From positions 1-64,000 of the forward strand of contig CACZZF010000003.1 in NCBI GenBank assembly GCA_902785575.1: 64,000 nucleotides of DNA, read 5' to 3'. The position numbers were made by a program, and so were the translations under genes. Shown in pieces: positions 16,849-25,943 of the stretch (within the stretch, counting starts at the first letter, position 1; the number at the start of each line of letters is the position of its first letter). The notes beneath the pieces are model-generated. The model was not told where the DNA came from. It worked only from the letters and a program-made list of their open reading frames with translations, and did not search any database. Source of the stretch: an uncultured Bacteroidia bacterium (lineage in GTDB: Bacteria; Bacteroidota; Bacteroidia; Bacteroidales; UBA932).

Positions 16849-18875
16849 TTCTTTTCCTCCTCGCAATATTTGGAAATCACGCTGTAGGCATCCCCGACTC
16901 CCAACTCACCGGCACGGGACAGGTCAATGCAGCCTTTCTCCTTGTCTTTCAGATAGATCAGGACAAGACCGCGATTGTAATAGGCGTCACCCATGTAAGG
17001 GAAAACGTTGATGGCCTTGGTGTAGTTGTCGACCGACTCCACGAACTTCGATGAAAGGCAATAGAGGTTGCCGAGATTGAAGTAGATATACGGCACTCCG
17101 GGTAGTAGCTTGTCTGCGGCGAGCATGTCGTCAATAGCCTCGGAATAATCGTAGGTACGGCTGACCTGGTCACGAACCCTGGCCCTGGTGGTACCCTGGT
17201 CGTCCATCGTCAGAGTCTGGACGTTATTCTCAATTGAGGATATGAAGTCAATCATCTCAGCCCTCAAGACTCCCCTGTTGAGATAATAGAAGGCTTTGTA
17301 ATACTCGGAATACCGGCCTTCAGGAGGGGCGTTGACCGCGGCGTCAAATTGGTTCAAAGCCGTGGAGAATTGCTTTGACTGGACGCTGTAGAGGCCCCTG
17401 ATAAACTGCCTGTCGGCTTCTGTCAGACTCTTCGGGTCTCCCGCTGCCAGGTAGGTGTCGCCATATATCGAAGCATCTATCCCCTGCTCGAAACGAGGTT
17501 TCGGGATCGAGTCGGCGTTAGATATCGCCATATTGATCGGAGAATCGGATATGAACTTGTCTATCAGCAGGTTCTCATATCTGTGACGAAGGGCGACATT
17601 GCGGTTGTCCTTGGTCGCCGAGAGGCTGAACTTATAAAGCGGCCGCAGGCGGATGTTAATGTCACGGTTTTGGAGAAGCTCATTGTCGAAGCCTTTCTTG
17701 GCGAAATCAGCGTCAAGGGCTATCAGGGAGCTGTATTTCTTCGTGGTGTCAGCGAAAGAAGCCTCCTCGCTGGCGGTTTTCGCCCTATATTCCCGGACCT
17801 TCCGCTGGGCGGTGTCATAGTCCTGTTTGGACGACTTGGTCCGTCCGAGCATATTCTTCACATAGGAGCGGTTCAGATACGCCTTGGCGAAGTCAGGATA
17901 CAACTCGATCGCCTTGTCATAGTCGTCTAGAGCATCCATCCACCGACCCATTTGGACAAAGTACGAGGCTCGGTTATAATAGGCCAGAACGTTGTCCGGA
18001 TTGATGTTAATGACACGATCCATGTCGGCCAAGGCGTCCTCGAAATTACCCACCTGGGCGCTGATGAGACTCCTGTTGTAAAGGGTCAGGGCGTTGCCCG
18101 GTTCCTCCCGGAGAACCCTGTTGAGATCCGCCATGGCGGAGTTATAGTCGTTGGACTCGTAGAACATCAGGGCCCTGTTGAAATAGGCGAAGGTATTTGT
18201 CGTGTCCAAGGATATTGCCTTATCCATATCGGCGATAGCGCCCTTGTAGTTCTTCTGAAGGGCATAAACCCTGCCCCGCCTGATGTATCCTTCCGGATCG
18301 AAGCGATCGAGCGATATAGCCTTGTTGTAATCCGCGAGAGCCTTGGTTGTGTCAGCCAGGAAAAGATATGAGGCGCCTCGGTTCAGATAAGCCGAAGGGT
18401 CTTTCGGCTCCTTTCGGATGTAGCGGTCAAAGTCGCTCACGGCGTTCTCAAATCTCTGCGCGAGGAAATAGGTGACGCCTCGGCTGAAATACAGGCCTAT
18501 CAGCCCCGGGCGCAGTTCCATAGCCCTGTCAAAATCCGCGAGAGCCTCATCATATTTGCCTGACCGGCTGAGGGTTATGGCCCTGAAATGATAACCGTTA
18601 GTGAATACCGGATTGAGCCTAACCGAATTGTCGAAGTCGCCCTGGGCGCCCCGGATGTCACCAAGGTTGTATTTGGAAATACCCCTGTAGAAGAAAACCC
18701 AACTATCTGTCGAATCCAAGCGGGCGAGGATGTTAAACTGGCTTATAGCGTCAGCGTAACGACCTTCCGACAAAGCCTGCCTTCCCCTGAACATGAAGAC
18801 ATCCTTGTCGAACTGGGCCCGGCAAACCGTGACCAGTGACAAGAGAAGAAACAGGGAAAAAGCGAGCCTTTTCAT
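16845..18875 (-). CDS. exported tetratricopeptide-repeat protein
   Basis: A 676-residue protein made largely of TPR repeats. The start is the ATG at 18875, giving a clean signal peptide (MKRLAFSLFLLLSLVTVCRA, then Gln). About ten consecutive 34-residue units occupy residues 25-370 (landmarks such as AYLNRGASYLFLADTTKALADYNKAI-type helices). A less regular region (370-560) follows, then two or three further TPRs at the C-terminus. It is probably a periplasmic or outer-membrane scaffold; no catalytic domain is visible. It is transcribed divergently from the M28-like gene from overlapping promoters, and its stop overlaps the TTG start of the MBL gene. Confidence 0.88.
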   Translation of the reverse strand: MKRLAFSLFLLLSLVTVCRAQFDKDVFMFRGRQALSEGRYADAISQFNILARLDSTDSWVFFYRGISKYNLGDIRGAQGDFDNSVRLNPVFTNGYHFRAITLSRSGKYDEALADFDRAMELRPGLIGLYFSRGVTYFLAQRFENAVSDFDRYIRKEPKDPSAYLNRGASYLFLADTTKALADYNKAISLDRFDPEGYIRRGRVYALQKNYKGAIADMDKAISLDTTNTFAYFNRALMFYESNDYNSAMADLNRVLREEPGNALTLYNRSLISAQVGNFEDALADMDRVININPDNVLAYYNRASYFVQMGRWMDALDDYDKAIELYPDFAKAYLNRSYVKNMLGRTKSSKQDYDTAQRKVREYRAKTASEEASFADTTKKYSSLIALDADFAKKGFDNELLQNRDINIRLRPLYKFSLSATKDNRNVALRHRYENLLIDKFISDSPINMAISNADSIPKPRFEQGIDASIYGDTYLAAGDPKSLTEADRQFIRGLYSVQSKQFSTALNQFDAAVNAPPEGRYSEYYKAFYYLNRGVLRAEMIDFISSIENNVQTLTMDDQGTTRARVRDQVSRTYDYSEAIDDMLAADKLLPGVPYIYFNLGNLYCLSSKFVESVDNYTKAINVFPYMGDAYYNRGLVLIYLKDKEKGCIDLSRAGELGVGDAYSVISKYCEEEKN

Positions 18876-18904
18876 TTTAATTTTATAATAAGGGGTAAAA
18901 TTCC

Positions 18905-18912
18905 TATTTTTG
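18905..18912 (+). promoter_or_regulatory. -7 element for the M28-like operon
   Basis: TATTTTTG matches TAnnTTTG, with TTTT as a -33-like element 20 bases upstream (18881-18884). The next in-frame start is the TTG at 18943. The longest open frame would begin inside this box, which argues against the longer start. Confidence 0.65.
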
Positions 18913-18919
18913 TCAGTTG

Positions 18920-18927
18920 CAAAGATA
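18920..18927 (-). promoter_or_regulatory. -7 element for the TPR gene
   Basis: On the minus strand TATCTTTG matches TAnnTTTG, 45 bp before the ATG at 18875. It lies only seven bases from the opposing -7 box (18905-18912), so the two promoters overlap and probably exclude each other. Confidence 0.65.
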
Positions 18928-18942
18928 AACATTTATCGTGCC

Positions 18943-19947
18943 TTGAAAACGAATTCGCTTCATTTTTTATTATATATATTCCTCATAACCGTCTCAGGGA
19001 CACTTCTGGCCCAAACCTCAGGGCCCAAGATGATTCCCTCTGGCAAAAACGCCGAGCGTATCATCAATGTTGAGAAGCTCGAAGACCAGGTCACCTACCT
19101 GTGCGACACATTGTTCAATGGCCGTGCCACGGGCACGTCAGGGGCAAATGAGGCGGCGTTCTGGATAGCGAGGAGGTTCCGTAAAGCCGGGTTGATGAAG
19201 ATGGGTGGGCTCTGGAGCAGATCTTTCGAGGTCGGAGGCCAGGTCGGTCACAACATAATCGGTTTCATGCCTGGGAAAAGGAGCGGACTGAAAGAGGGAT
19301 ATGTCCTTGTGACAGCCCATTACGACAGCCATGGCAAGATTGCCGGATCGGTCTACCCCGGCGCTGACAGCAACGCGTCAGGAGTTGTCGCGATGCTAAG
19401 TATAGCGGACATGTTCGCCAGAATGAAAGAACTGGGACGATCCTACGGGAAGAATCTCATATTCGTGGCCACAGACGCCCGGGAGAGGAATTCGCTGGGT
19501 GCGGAGGCGCTTTGGAAGGATATTGTCGCGGGAGTCCTGAAGGATCCCATCAGCGGAGAGACGATCACCCCGACGAAGATACAGAACGTGGTGGTGCTGG
19601 ACATTTTAGGCAGCTCTTTATCTCCTCTTAGAAAGGGACGCAAGGACTATCTCATTATGCTCGGCGGGGCCGGTTACAAGTACCAGCTCCAGAGGGCCAA
19701 CGACGCTGACGGGCTCAACCTCGATCTGGGCTTCGACTATTACGGTAGCGAGGGTTTCACCGACATGTTCTTAGCGAGGGTCGGTGACCAAGGAGTGTTC
19801 TCGAGGGCTGGAGCGCCCTGCGTGGTCTTCACATCCGGCATCACGATGAAGACAAACAAGCAGGAGGATGACGCCCGCAGCCTCAATTACAATGTGTTCA
19901 AGCGGAGGATCTTCGTGATATTCCACTGGCTTGAGAAAGTGCTTTGA
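18943..19947 (+). CDS. M28-family peptidase homologue, probably inactive
   Basis: A 334-residue protein starting at TTG 18943, which gives the signal peptide MKTNSLHFLLYIFLITVSG and keeps the start downstream of the -7 box. Three regions match the M28 aminopeptidase metal ligands: AHYDSHG (His), GADSNASG (bridging Asp) and VVVLDILGS (Asp). The canonical DAEE pair reads DARE, so the general-base glutamate is arginine while the ligand glutamate is kept. The late ligand normally in a SDH-type motif reads GDQ, so histidine is glutamine. I infer a non-peptidase homologue or an altered activity. It heads an operon with an ABC exporter two bases downstream. Confidence 0.82.
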   Translation: MKTNSLHFLLYIFLITVSGTLLAQTSGPKMIPSGKNAERIINVEKLEDQVTYLCDTLFNGRATGTSGANEAAFWIARRFRKAGLMKMGGLWSRSFEVGGQVGHNIIGFMPGKRSGLKEGYVLVTAHYDSHGKIAGSVYPGADSNASGVVAMLSIADMFARMKELGRSYGKNLIFVATDARERNSLGAEALWKDIVAGVLKDPISGETITPTKIQNVVVLDILGSSLSPLRKGRKDYLIMLGGAGYKYQLQRANDADGLNLDLGFDYYGSEGFTDMFLARVGDQGVFSRAGAPCVVFTSGITMKTNKQEDDARSLNYNVFKRRIFVIFHWLEKVL

Positions 19948-19949
19948 CG

Positions 19950-21800
19950 ATGAAAGGGTTTTTGAATATGATGAGGCGCTACATCGCGCCGTTCAAGAAA
20001 TACCTCTGGGGATCGGTAGTGCTGAACATCTTGTCCGCGGTGTTCAACATCTTCTCCTTCGCCATGATCGTGCCTATGCTCCGTATCCTGTTCAGGATGA
20101 CGGACAAGACCTACGTTTTCACCCCTTGGAACGAGGTGTGGAGCAAACCGTTGAAGGATATCGGCAACAGCTTGATGCAGAATGTCTATTACTCCCTTGA
20201 GGCCAATATCGCGCTGCACGGTGAGATCAAGGTCCTGCTTGTCTTATGTATATTCCTGATCGTCACGACCGCGTTGAAGACGGCTTGCTATTTCGGCTCA
20301 TCCGCCGTGATGATTCCTATTCGCACGGGAATAGTCAAGAACCTCAGGATGAAGATCTACAACAAGATTCTCTCGCTCCCCCTCGGCTTTTTCTCCGAGG
20401 AGAAGAAGGGTGACATCATCGCGCGTATGAGCGGAGACGTGCAGGAGGTCGAGAATTCGGTCGCCGGATCGCTTGAGATGCTGATCAAGAACCCGATCCT
20501 GATCCTTATCTATTTCGCAGCCTTGATCGTGATCAGCTGGCAGATGACCGCTTTCACAATCATCTTCGCTCCCTTGATGATTTGGGCCATGGGAATCATC
20601 GGCAAGAACCTGAAACGCAAGTCGCTTGATGTGCAGACGTTGTGGAGCGACGTGATGTCCCAGGTCGAGGAAACACTTGGTGGACTGAGAGTTATAAAGG
20701 CTTTCATCGCAGAGAAAAAGATGTCCACCAGGTTTGACGGAGTCACAGAAGCGATGCGCAAGAAGACCAGCAGGGTCACGATGCGGCAGGCTCTCGCCCA
20801 CCCTGTCAGCGAGTTCCTCGGGACTGTCCTGATCACCATCGCCCTATTCTTCGGTGGTACCTTGATTCTTAAAGGCCACTCGATTATCGACGCCCCGATA
20901 TTCATCTACTACATGGTCATCCTCTATAGCATCATAAACCCGATAAAAGACTTCTCCAAAGCAAGTTACGCTATTCCTAAGGGCATGGCTTCCATGGAGA
21001 GGATCAACAAGATCCTGGATGCTGACAACAACATCACCGAGGCCGCGAATCCAGTCCCGCTGGATGGTTTCTCCGACAGCATCTCATTTGAAGGGGTCAG
21101 TTTCCGCTATCCCGACGGGTCAAAGATGATATTGGACGAAATCAATCTCGAGATCCCCAAGGGCAAGATGGTCGCTATCGTGGGCGCTTCCGGGGCTGGA
21201 AAGACTACCCTCGTGGACCTTATACCCCGTTTCTACGACCCCGAGTCCGGAGTTATTAAGATCGACGGGACACCGATCAAGGATGTGCGGATCCAGGACC
21301 TCAGAAACCTGATAGGCAACGTCAATCAGGAGTCAATCCTGTTCAACGACACGATATTCAACAATATCGCCTTTGGAGTGGATGGCGCTACCATGGAGCA
21401 GGTCATTGAGGCCGCCAAGATCGCCAATGCCCACGAGTTCATTATGGAAAAAGAGGGTGGCTACCAGTTCGTGATCGGAGACCGGGGAGTAAAGCTTTCA
21501 GGAGGCCAGAGGCAGAGAATCAGCATAGCCAGGGCTATTCTCAAGAACCCTCCTATCTTGATTCTGGACGAGGCTACCGCCTCTTTGGACACCGAGTCGG
21601 AGAAGATAGTGCAGGAGGCTCTGGACAGGCTTATGTCCTCAAGGACTACCGTCGCTATCGCCCACAGGTTGTCCACTATCAGGAACGCTGACGAGATCGT
21701 CGTGATGGACGAAGGCAAGATTGTGGAGAAGGGTCGGCATGAGGAGCTCATCGCCCTGAATGGCCATTACCGCAAACTGAATGACATGCAAGCTTTGTGA
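19950..21800 (+). CDS. MsbA-like ABC exporter (fused permease and ATPase)
   Basis: A 616-residue half-transporter that should act as a homodimer in the inner membrane. Residues 1-330 hold six predicted membrane helices (for example LIYFAALIVISWQM). The nucleotide-binding domain has Walker A GASGAGKTT (near 415), the ABC signature LSGGQRQR, Walker B ILILDEATASLD and a switch His in AIAHRLST. The type fits lipid A or lipid-linked exporters such as MsbA, but substrate cannot be told from sequence. I use ATG 19950; an in-frame TTG at 19944 would overlap the previous stop as TTGA. Confidence 0.92.
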   Translation: MKGFLNMMRRYIAPFKKYLWGSVVLNILSAVFNIFSFAMIVPMLRILFRMTDKTYVFTPWNEVWSKPLKDIGNSLMQNVYYSLEANIALHGEIKVLLVLCIFLIVTTALKTACYFGSSAVMIPIRTGIVKNLRMKIYNKILSLPLGFFSEEKKGDIIARMSGDVQEVENSVAGSLEMLIKNPILILIYFAALIVISWQMTAFTIIFAPLMIWAMGIIGKNLKRKSLDVQTLWSDVMSQVEETLGGLRVIKAFIAEKKMSTRFDGVTEAMRKKTSRVTMRQALAHPVSEFLGTVLITIALFFGGTLILKGHSIIDAPIFIYYMVILYSIINPIKDFSKASYAIPKGMASMERINKILDADNNITEAANPVPLDGFSDSISFEGVSFRYPDGSKMILDEINLEIPKGKMVAIVGASGAGKTTLVDLIPRFYDPESGVIKIDGTPIKDVRIQDLRNLIGNVNQESILFNDTIFNNIAFGVDGATMEQVIEAAKIANAHEFIMEKEGGYQFVIGDRGVKLSGGQRQRISIARAILKNPPILILDEATASLDTESEKIVQEALDRLMSSRTTVAIAHRLSTIRNADEIVVMDEGKIVEKGRHEELIALNGHYRKLNDMQAL

Positions 21801-21811
21801 TATTACAGAAT

Positions 21812-22468
21812 ATGAAGACAATCAAAAGAATAAAGGTCCCAGTGATAGAGGGGCTCGAGACCATGGGACTCCAGGAACTTGACCTGGTGATGGAAGAGAA
21901 AGCCGCCAAGTTCGCCGTTTGTGAGAACAATTGGCCAAAGGACGCCCCCTACGCCCCGGACTGCAACGGCTCTGTGGCGAGGACAAAGACACATCTCGCG
22001 GTTATGTACCATGTCAGGGGCCTGGACTTGAGAGCCACTGAGATGGAAGACAACGGACGGAGCTGGGAGGACAGCTGCTGTGAGTTTTTCGTCTCGGATC
22101 CATTTGACGGCACTTACTACAATTTCGAGCTTACCTGCGTTGGTTCGCTTCTCGGAGCCAAAGGTGCCGGACGCTCAAATAGGGAAACCAGGGATCCTGC
22201 CCTCCTTCAGAGAGTTATACGACACAGCTCTCTAGAGCGCAAGCCGATGGTTGTGAACGGACAGATCATAGGCTGGACAGTCGCGATGTTGATTCCTTTC
22301 GAGCTTATCGGGATCGATCCTGACAATCTGCCTGTCAGCGTGAGGGGCAACTTCTACAAATGTGGAGACCTTACCGCTCATCCCCACTTCCTCAGCTGGA
22401 ATCCGGTCGGTGTCCCGAAACCCGATTTCCATAGGCCAGACTTTTTCGGGGAGCTTATCTTAAGATAA
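21812..22468 (+). CDS. carbohydrate-binding family 9-like protein
   Basis: A 218-residue protein with a CBM9/DOMON-like beta-sandwich pattern: AKFAVCENNWP near the start, THLAVMYHVRG, then the hallmark SWEDSCCEFFVSD and YNFELTCVGSLL. No signal peptide is visible with either the ATG at 21812 or a GTG at 21797 that would overlap the previous stop as GTGA. Such single-domain proteins are common in Bacteroidota but lack a tested role. Position between an exporter and a cell-wall amidase suggests a link to glycan or envelope material, which is inference. Confidence 0.75.
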   Translation: MKTIKRIKVPVIEGLETMGLQELDLVMEEKAAKFAVCENNWPKDAPYAPDCNGSVARTKTHLAVMYHVRGLDLRATEMEDNGRSWEDSCCEFFVSDPFDGTYYNFELTCVGSLLGAKGAGRSNRETRDPALLQRVIRHSSLERKPMVVNGQIIGWTVAMLIPFELIGIDPDNLPVSVRGNFYKCGDLTAHPHFLSWNPVGVPKPDFHRPDFFGELILR

Positions 22469-22475
22469 ACTTCAG

Positions 22476-22877
22476 ATGAATAAATTTAACAAAATAAGTC
22501 TCATTTTATTCCTAATCTACTTAGGTCTGGTGTTCTGGTGCTGTTTCGGTAATTTCTCAGATATGCCTGATATTCAACGGGAGATCCTCGGCTTTCCTAC
22601 CGACAAGGTGGTTCATTTCGTATTGTTCCTGCCCTTCGTCACGCTTGGCCACATGGCCATTAATTTCCTCGGGAAAACCTTTGGGGGCAAGTTATGGCTG
22701 GTACTGCCAGTGCTGGTCGCCGGTATCTTGCTTGCGATAGGCATCGAGATCGGACAATCCCTCACAAGTTACCGCACCGGAGACGCCATGGACTTTTTCG
22801 CTGACGCCCTTGGCCTTTGTGTCTCAACTGTTATCACAATCATACTTGTCTTTATTAAAAAGAAGGCTTTCAGCTGA
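22476..22877 (+). CDS. VanZ-like small membrane protein
   Basis: A 133-residue protein with four predicted membrane helices and the VanZ-family signature: TDKVVHFVLFLPFVTLG after the first helix, and GIEIGQSLTSYRTGDAMDFFADALG in the second half (the conserved Glu/Gln and Asp-x-x-x-Asp positions). VanZ-like proteins are widespread and mostly uncharacterised; the founding member gives low-level teicoplanin resistance. The stop overlaps the next start by one base (TGATG), so the two genes are translationally coupled. Confidence 0.85.
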   Translation: MNKFNKISLILFLIYLGLVFWCCFGNFSDMPDIQREILGFPTDKVVHFVLFLPFVTLGHMAINFLGKTFGGKLWLVLPVLVAGILLAIGIEIGQSLTSYRTGDAMDFFADALGLCVSTVITIILVFIKKKAFS

Positions 22878-25800
22878 TGTTTAAAAGAACCCTGCTCACT
22901 ATCGCTCTTGCCTTGGCTATCCCGGTTGTTTCTCCGGCCCAGAAAGTCCAGGAATTCAAGGAGGCTTTGGATTCAATGCAGACCCTCCTGCGGGAAAGGA
23001 CTACTGTCGCCTCCCAAATCAAGGCGAAGAAGATTGTGAAAAGGGACAACGTCCTTGACTTTTACTTCACGAATACTTTCGGAGATTACCCCTGGAGGGA
23101 TTCGGATGTGAAATGGTTCCGCGAGAAATTAAAACCCTTGCTTCCCGGAGACTGGTCAAAGTCCTCGGTTGGGGATATTTATATTGGCAACAACAAGATC
23201 GACTCTTACGTGATCCCCCTTCTGAATAGCTCCGGCAAGCCCCGCACGGCCATGTTCAGGGCTAAGGACCACAGGGCACAGACAAGGTTTATCACAAGGG
23301 TCGGGGAACCTGAATACACAAAAGGTCTTTCAGGACGTAATATTGCCCTATGGCAGAGCCATGGAAGGTACTATGACGAGAACACTGACAGGTGGAGATG
23401 GCAGAGGGCTCCGCTGTTCCAGACTGTCGAGGACATGTACACCCAGAGCTACGTGCTGCCATTCCTTATGCCGATGCTGGAGAATTCCGGAGCCTACGTG
23501 ATGACTCCCAGGGAAAGGGATCCCCAGGTCCACGAAATCATTGCCGATAACGATCCCGCTTTCAAGGAGGGTCGTGGCGAAGGAGTCAGGACTTCAGGAT
23601 TCTATTCTGAATCAGGCTCTTGGCATGACGCCGGAATCGGTTTTGCCGATTTCAAGGCAATTTACACCGGCAGGGATAATCCATTCCGGGCCGGTACGGC
23701 CAGGCAGGCAGTATGCTTCGATGACGAGGAGACCGACAGGTCAGAGGCAGTCTGGACTCCCGAGATTCCGGAGAGGGGCGAATACGCCGTCTATGTCTCA
23801 TACAAGTCATTCCCGAACAGCTCCGAGAAAGCACACTACACCGTCCACCACCTCGGTGGCGAAACCGAATTCCTGGTCAACCAGAAGATGGGAGGAGGGA
23901 CATGGATTTACCTTGGGACATTCGAGTTCGCCGAGGGAAGGAACGGATATGTTTCTCTCGACAATGAGGCCCCAGAGGGCTACAAAGTGGGAAGCAACAC
24001 TGTGGTGACAGCCGACGCTGTCAGATTCGGTGGAGGCATGGGGAAGGTCGCCAGAGGGCCTAAAGACGCCGATCCTTCTGAATATACCCTATCCGGACTC
24101 CCCTCTTTCGCCGAGGGTTCATATTACTGGACACAATGGGCAGGAGCTGACTCTACCTTACTCGACTTGCATGAGGGCGACTACACCGCTGATTTCGCGG
24201 AGAGAGGGGCATGGGTTGACTGGATGTCAGGAGGTTCCAGGACCAATCCACAGAAAGAGGGGCTCAAGATCCCGGTCGACATGTCATTCGCCTTCCATTC
24301 TGACGCCGGGACTTTTCCGAATGACTCTATCGTAGGCACCTTGGCTATTTATACTCTTCTCGCTGACAATAAAGACAAATATCCCAACGGGGAGAGCCGA
24401 TGGGAAGGCAGGATGCTGGCGGATTTCGTGCAAACACAGATTGTCGAGGACATCCGCCGCTCTTTCAATCCCAAGTGGACCCGCAGGGGCCTCTGGGACC
24501 GTTCCTACAGCGAGTCCCGGACAACCACTGTTCCCGGAATGATTCTGGAGTCCCTTTCCCACCAGAATTTCGAAGATATGAAGTTCGGTCTTGATCCGAC
24601 TTTCAGGTTCGCCGTCAGCAGGGCCGCCTATAAGGGAATCCTCAAATTCCTGAGCGCGAGATATGGCCATGAATATGCGGTCCAACCGCTTCCGGTGGCC
24701 TCTTTCGCCACAGCTTTCAAGAGTGTTCCGGAGCCCGGTAGAGCGACCACTGTGAGGCTATCTTGGACAGCTGTGGCCGACTCCCTCGAGCCTACGGCCA
24801 CCCCCACTGGCTTCATTCTGCAGACCAGGTTGGGAGACGGAGCATTCGACGCGGGAAAAGAGATTGAGTTTGAGAGCGAGAACGGTAAGTGTTTCCATGA
24901 TGTTACCATACAACCCGGAAAACTATACAGTTTCAGGATAATAGCCTTCAACGAAGGAGGCCGCAGCTTCCCTTCAGAGACCCTGTGCGCCGGTGTCCCG
25001 GAGAGCGGAGACGGCAAGAGTGTGCTGGTGGTCAACAACTTCACCCGGCTCTCGGCTCCGGTATGGTTCGACTCCCCGGACTATGCGGGCTTTCTCAACC
25101 GGCTCGATGCCGGAGTCCCTTACATACGGGAGATCAATTTCATCGGGGAACAGTACCAGATACGACGGGAGTTGCCATGGATTGATGACGACAATCCTGG
25201 CTTCGGAGCGTCGTTCAGCGACCATGCGGGGACGATTATACCAGGCAACACTTTTGACTTCGTGGCAATACATGGAAAGGCTGTATTGAAGGCCGGATAT
25301 TCCTTCCACTCAGCTAGTTCCGCCTCCTTTGAGGAAGGAAGCGTACCTTGCGGGAACGATGTCGCCCTGGACCTGATTTGCGGAAAACAAGTCACTACTC
25401 CACTGGGTAACGGAGTTAAAGGAAGCCGCTTCCAGGTGTTCCCTAAAGCCCTCCAGAAGGCTATCAAGGATTATTCCGCAGCTGGAGGAAATCTGATCGT
25501 CTCAGGCGCTCACATCGGCACTGACGTATGGGACAAGATATTCCCGGTTCAGGCTGTACCAGCCAATGCCGAGCAGACAAAGATATTTGTCGAAGATGTG
25601 CTCGGTTATCGCTGGGCCGGCAACTTCGCCTCCAGGATTGGCACTATAAGACCTCAACGCAACAGCGTCCTCCCTCTCAAGGGAAAGCTCGTCACAATGG
25701 AGTTCTGGATGGAACGGAACCCGTTCATTTACAACGTTGAAACCCCTGACGCCTTAGCTCCTGCCAATGAAAAGTCTGTGGCATTCCTCCGTTACGGAGA

Positions 25801-25942
25801 CACTGGAGCCAACGCCGGAATATTCTTTGACGCAGGGAAATACAAAGCAGTCAGTCTCGGCTTCCCTATCGAGGTAATGAAAAGCCAGGGGGATATTGAC
25901 ATCCTCCTGGCTACGATTCTTTCCAGCTTCGCCGGCAAATAG
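22877..25942 (+). CDS. large exported N-acetylmuramoyl-L-alanine amidase-like protein with golvesin and FnIII domains
   Basis: A 1021-residue exported protein (signal peptide 1-21). It appears to hold an Amidase_3-type zinc hydrolase split by an insert: SHGRYYD (His near 161), TVEDMY (Glu), AFHSDAG (His near 473) and ILESLSHQNFEDM (catalytic-type Glu near 556). Between these lies a golvesin C-terminal-like beta domain (about 290-385, YAVYVSYKSFPNSS to TADAVRFGGG). A fibronectin type III module (about 620-710) and an unassigned C-terminal region follow. Database entries for this architecture are often called golvesin-domain protein or xanthan lyase. It closes the plus-strand operon and meets alkaline phosphatase tail to tail with one base between stops. 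Confidence 0.78.
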   Translation: MFKRTLLTIALALAIPVVSPAQKVQEFKEALDSMQTLLRERTTVASQIKAKKIVKRDNVLDFYFTNTFGDYPWRDSDVKWFREKLKPLLPGDWSKSSVGDIYIGNNKIDSYVIPLLNSSGKPRTAMFRAKDHRAQTRFITRVGEPEYTKGLSGRNIALWQSHGRYYDENTDRWRWQRAPLFQTVEDMYTQSYVLPFLMPMLENSGAYVMTPRERDPQVHEIIADNDPAFKEGRGEGVRTSGFYSESGSWHDAGIGFADFKAIYTGRDNPFRAGTARQAVCFDDEETDRSEAVWTPEIPERGEYAVYVSYKSFPNSSEKAHYTVHHLGGETEFLVNQKMGGGTWIYLGTFEFAEGRNGYVSLDNEAPEGYKVGSNTVVTADAVRFGGGMGKVARGPKDADPSEYTLSGLPSFAEGSYYWTQWAGADSTLLDLHEGDYTADFAERGAWVDWMSGGSRTNPQKEGLKIPVDMSFAFHSDAGTFPNDSIVGTLAIYTLLADNKDKYPNGESRWEGRMLADFVQTQIVEDIRRSFNPKWTRRGLWDRSYSESRTTTVPGMILESLSHQNFEDMKFGLDPTFRFAVSRAAYKGILKFLSARYGHEYAVQPLPVASFATAFKSVPEPGRATTVRLSWTAVADSLEPTATPTGFILQTRLGDGAFDAGKEIEFESENGKCFHDVTIQPGKLYSFRIIAFNEGGRSFPSETLCAGVPESGDGKSVLVVNNFTRLSAPVWFDSPDYAGFLNRLDAGVPYIREINFIGEQYQIRRELPWIDDDNPGFGASFSDHAGTIIPGNTFDFVAIHGKAVLKAGYSFHSASSASFEEGSVPCGNDVALDLICGKQVTTPLGNGVKGSRFQVFPKALQKAIKDYSAAGGNLIVSGAHIGTDVWDKIFPVQAVPANAEQTKIFVEDVLGYRWAGNFASRIGTIRPQRNSVLPLKGKLVTMEFWMERNPFIYNVETPDALAPANEKSVAFLRYGDTGANAGIFFDAGKYKAVSLGFPIEVMKSQGDIDILLATILSSFAGK

Positions 25943-25943
25943 A

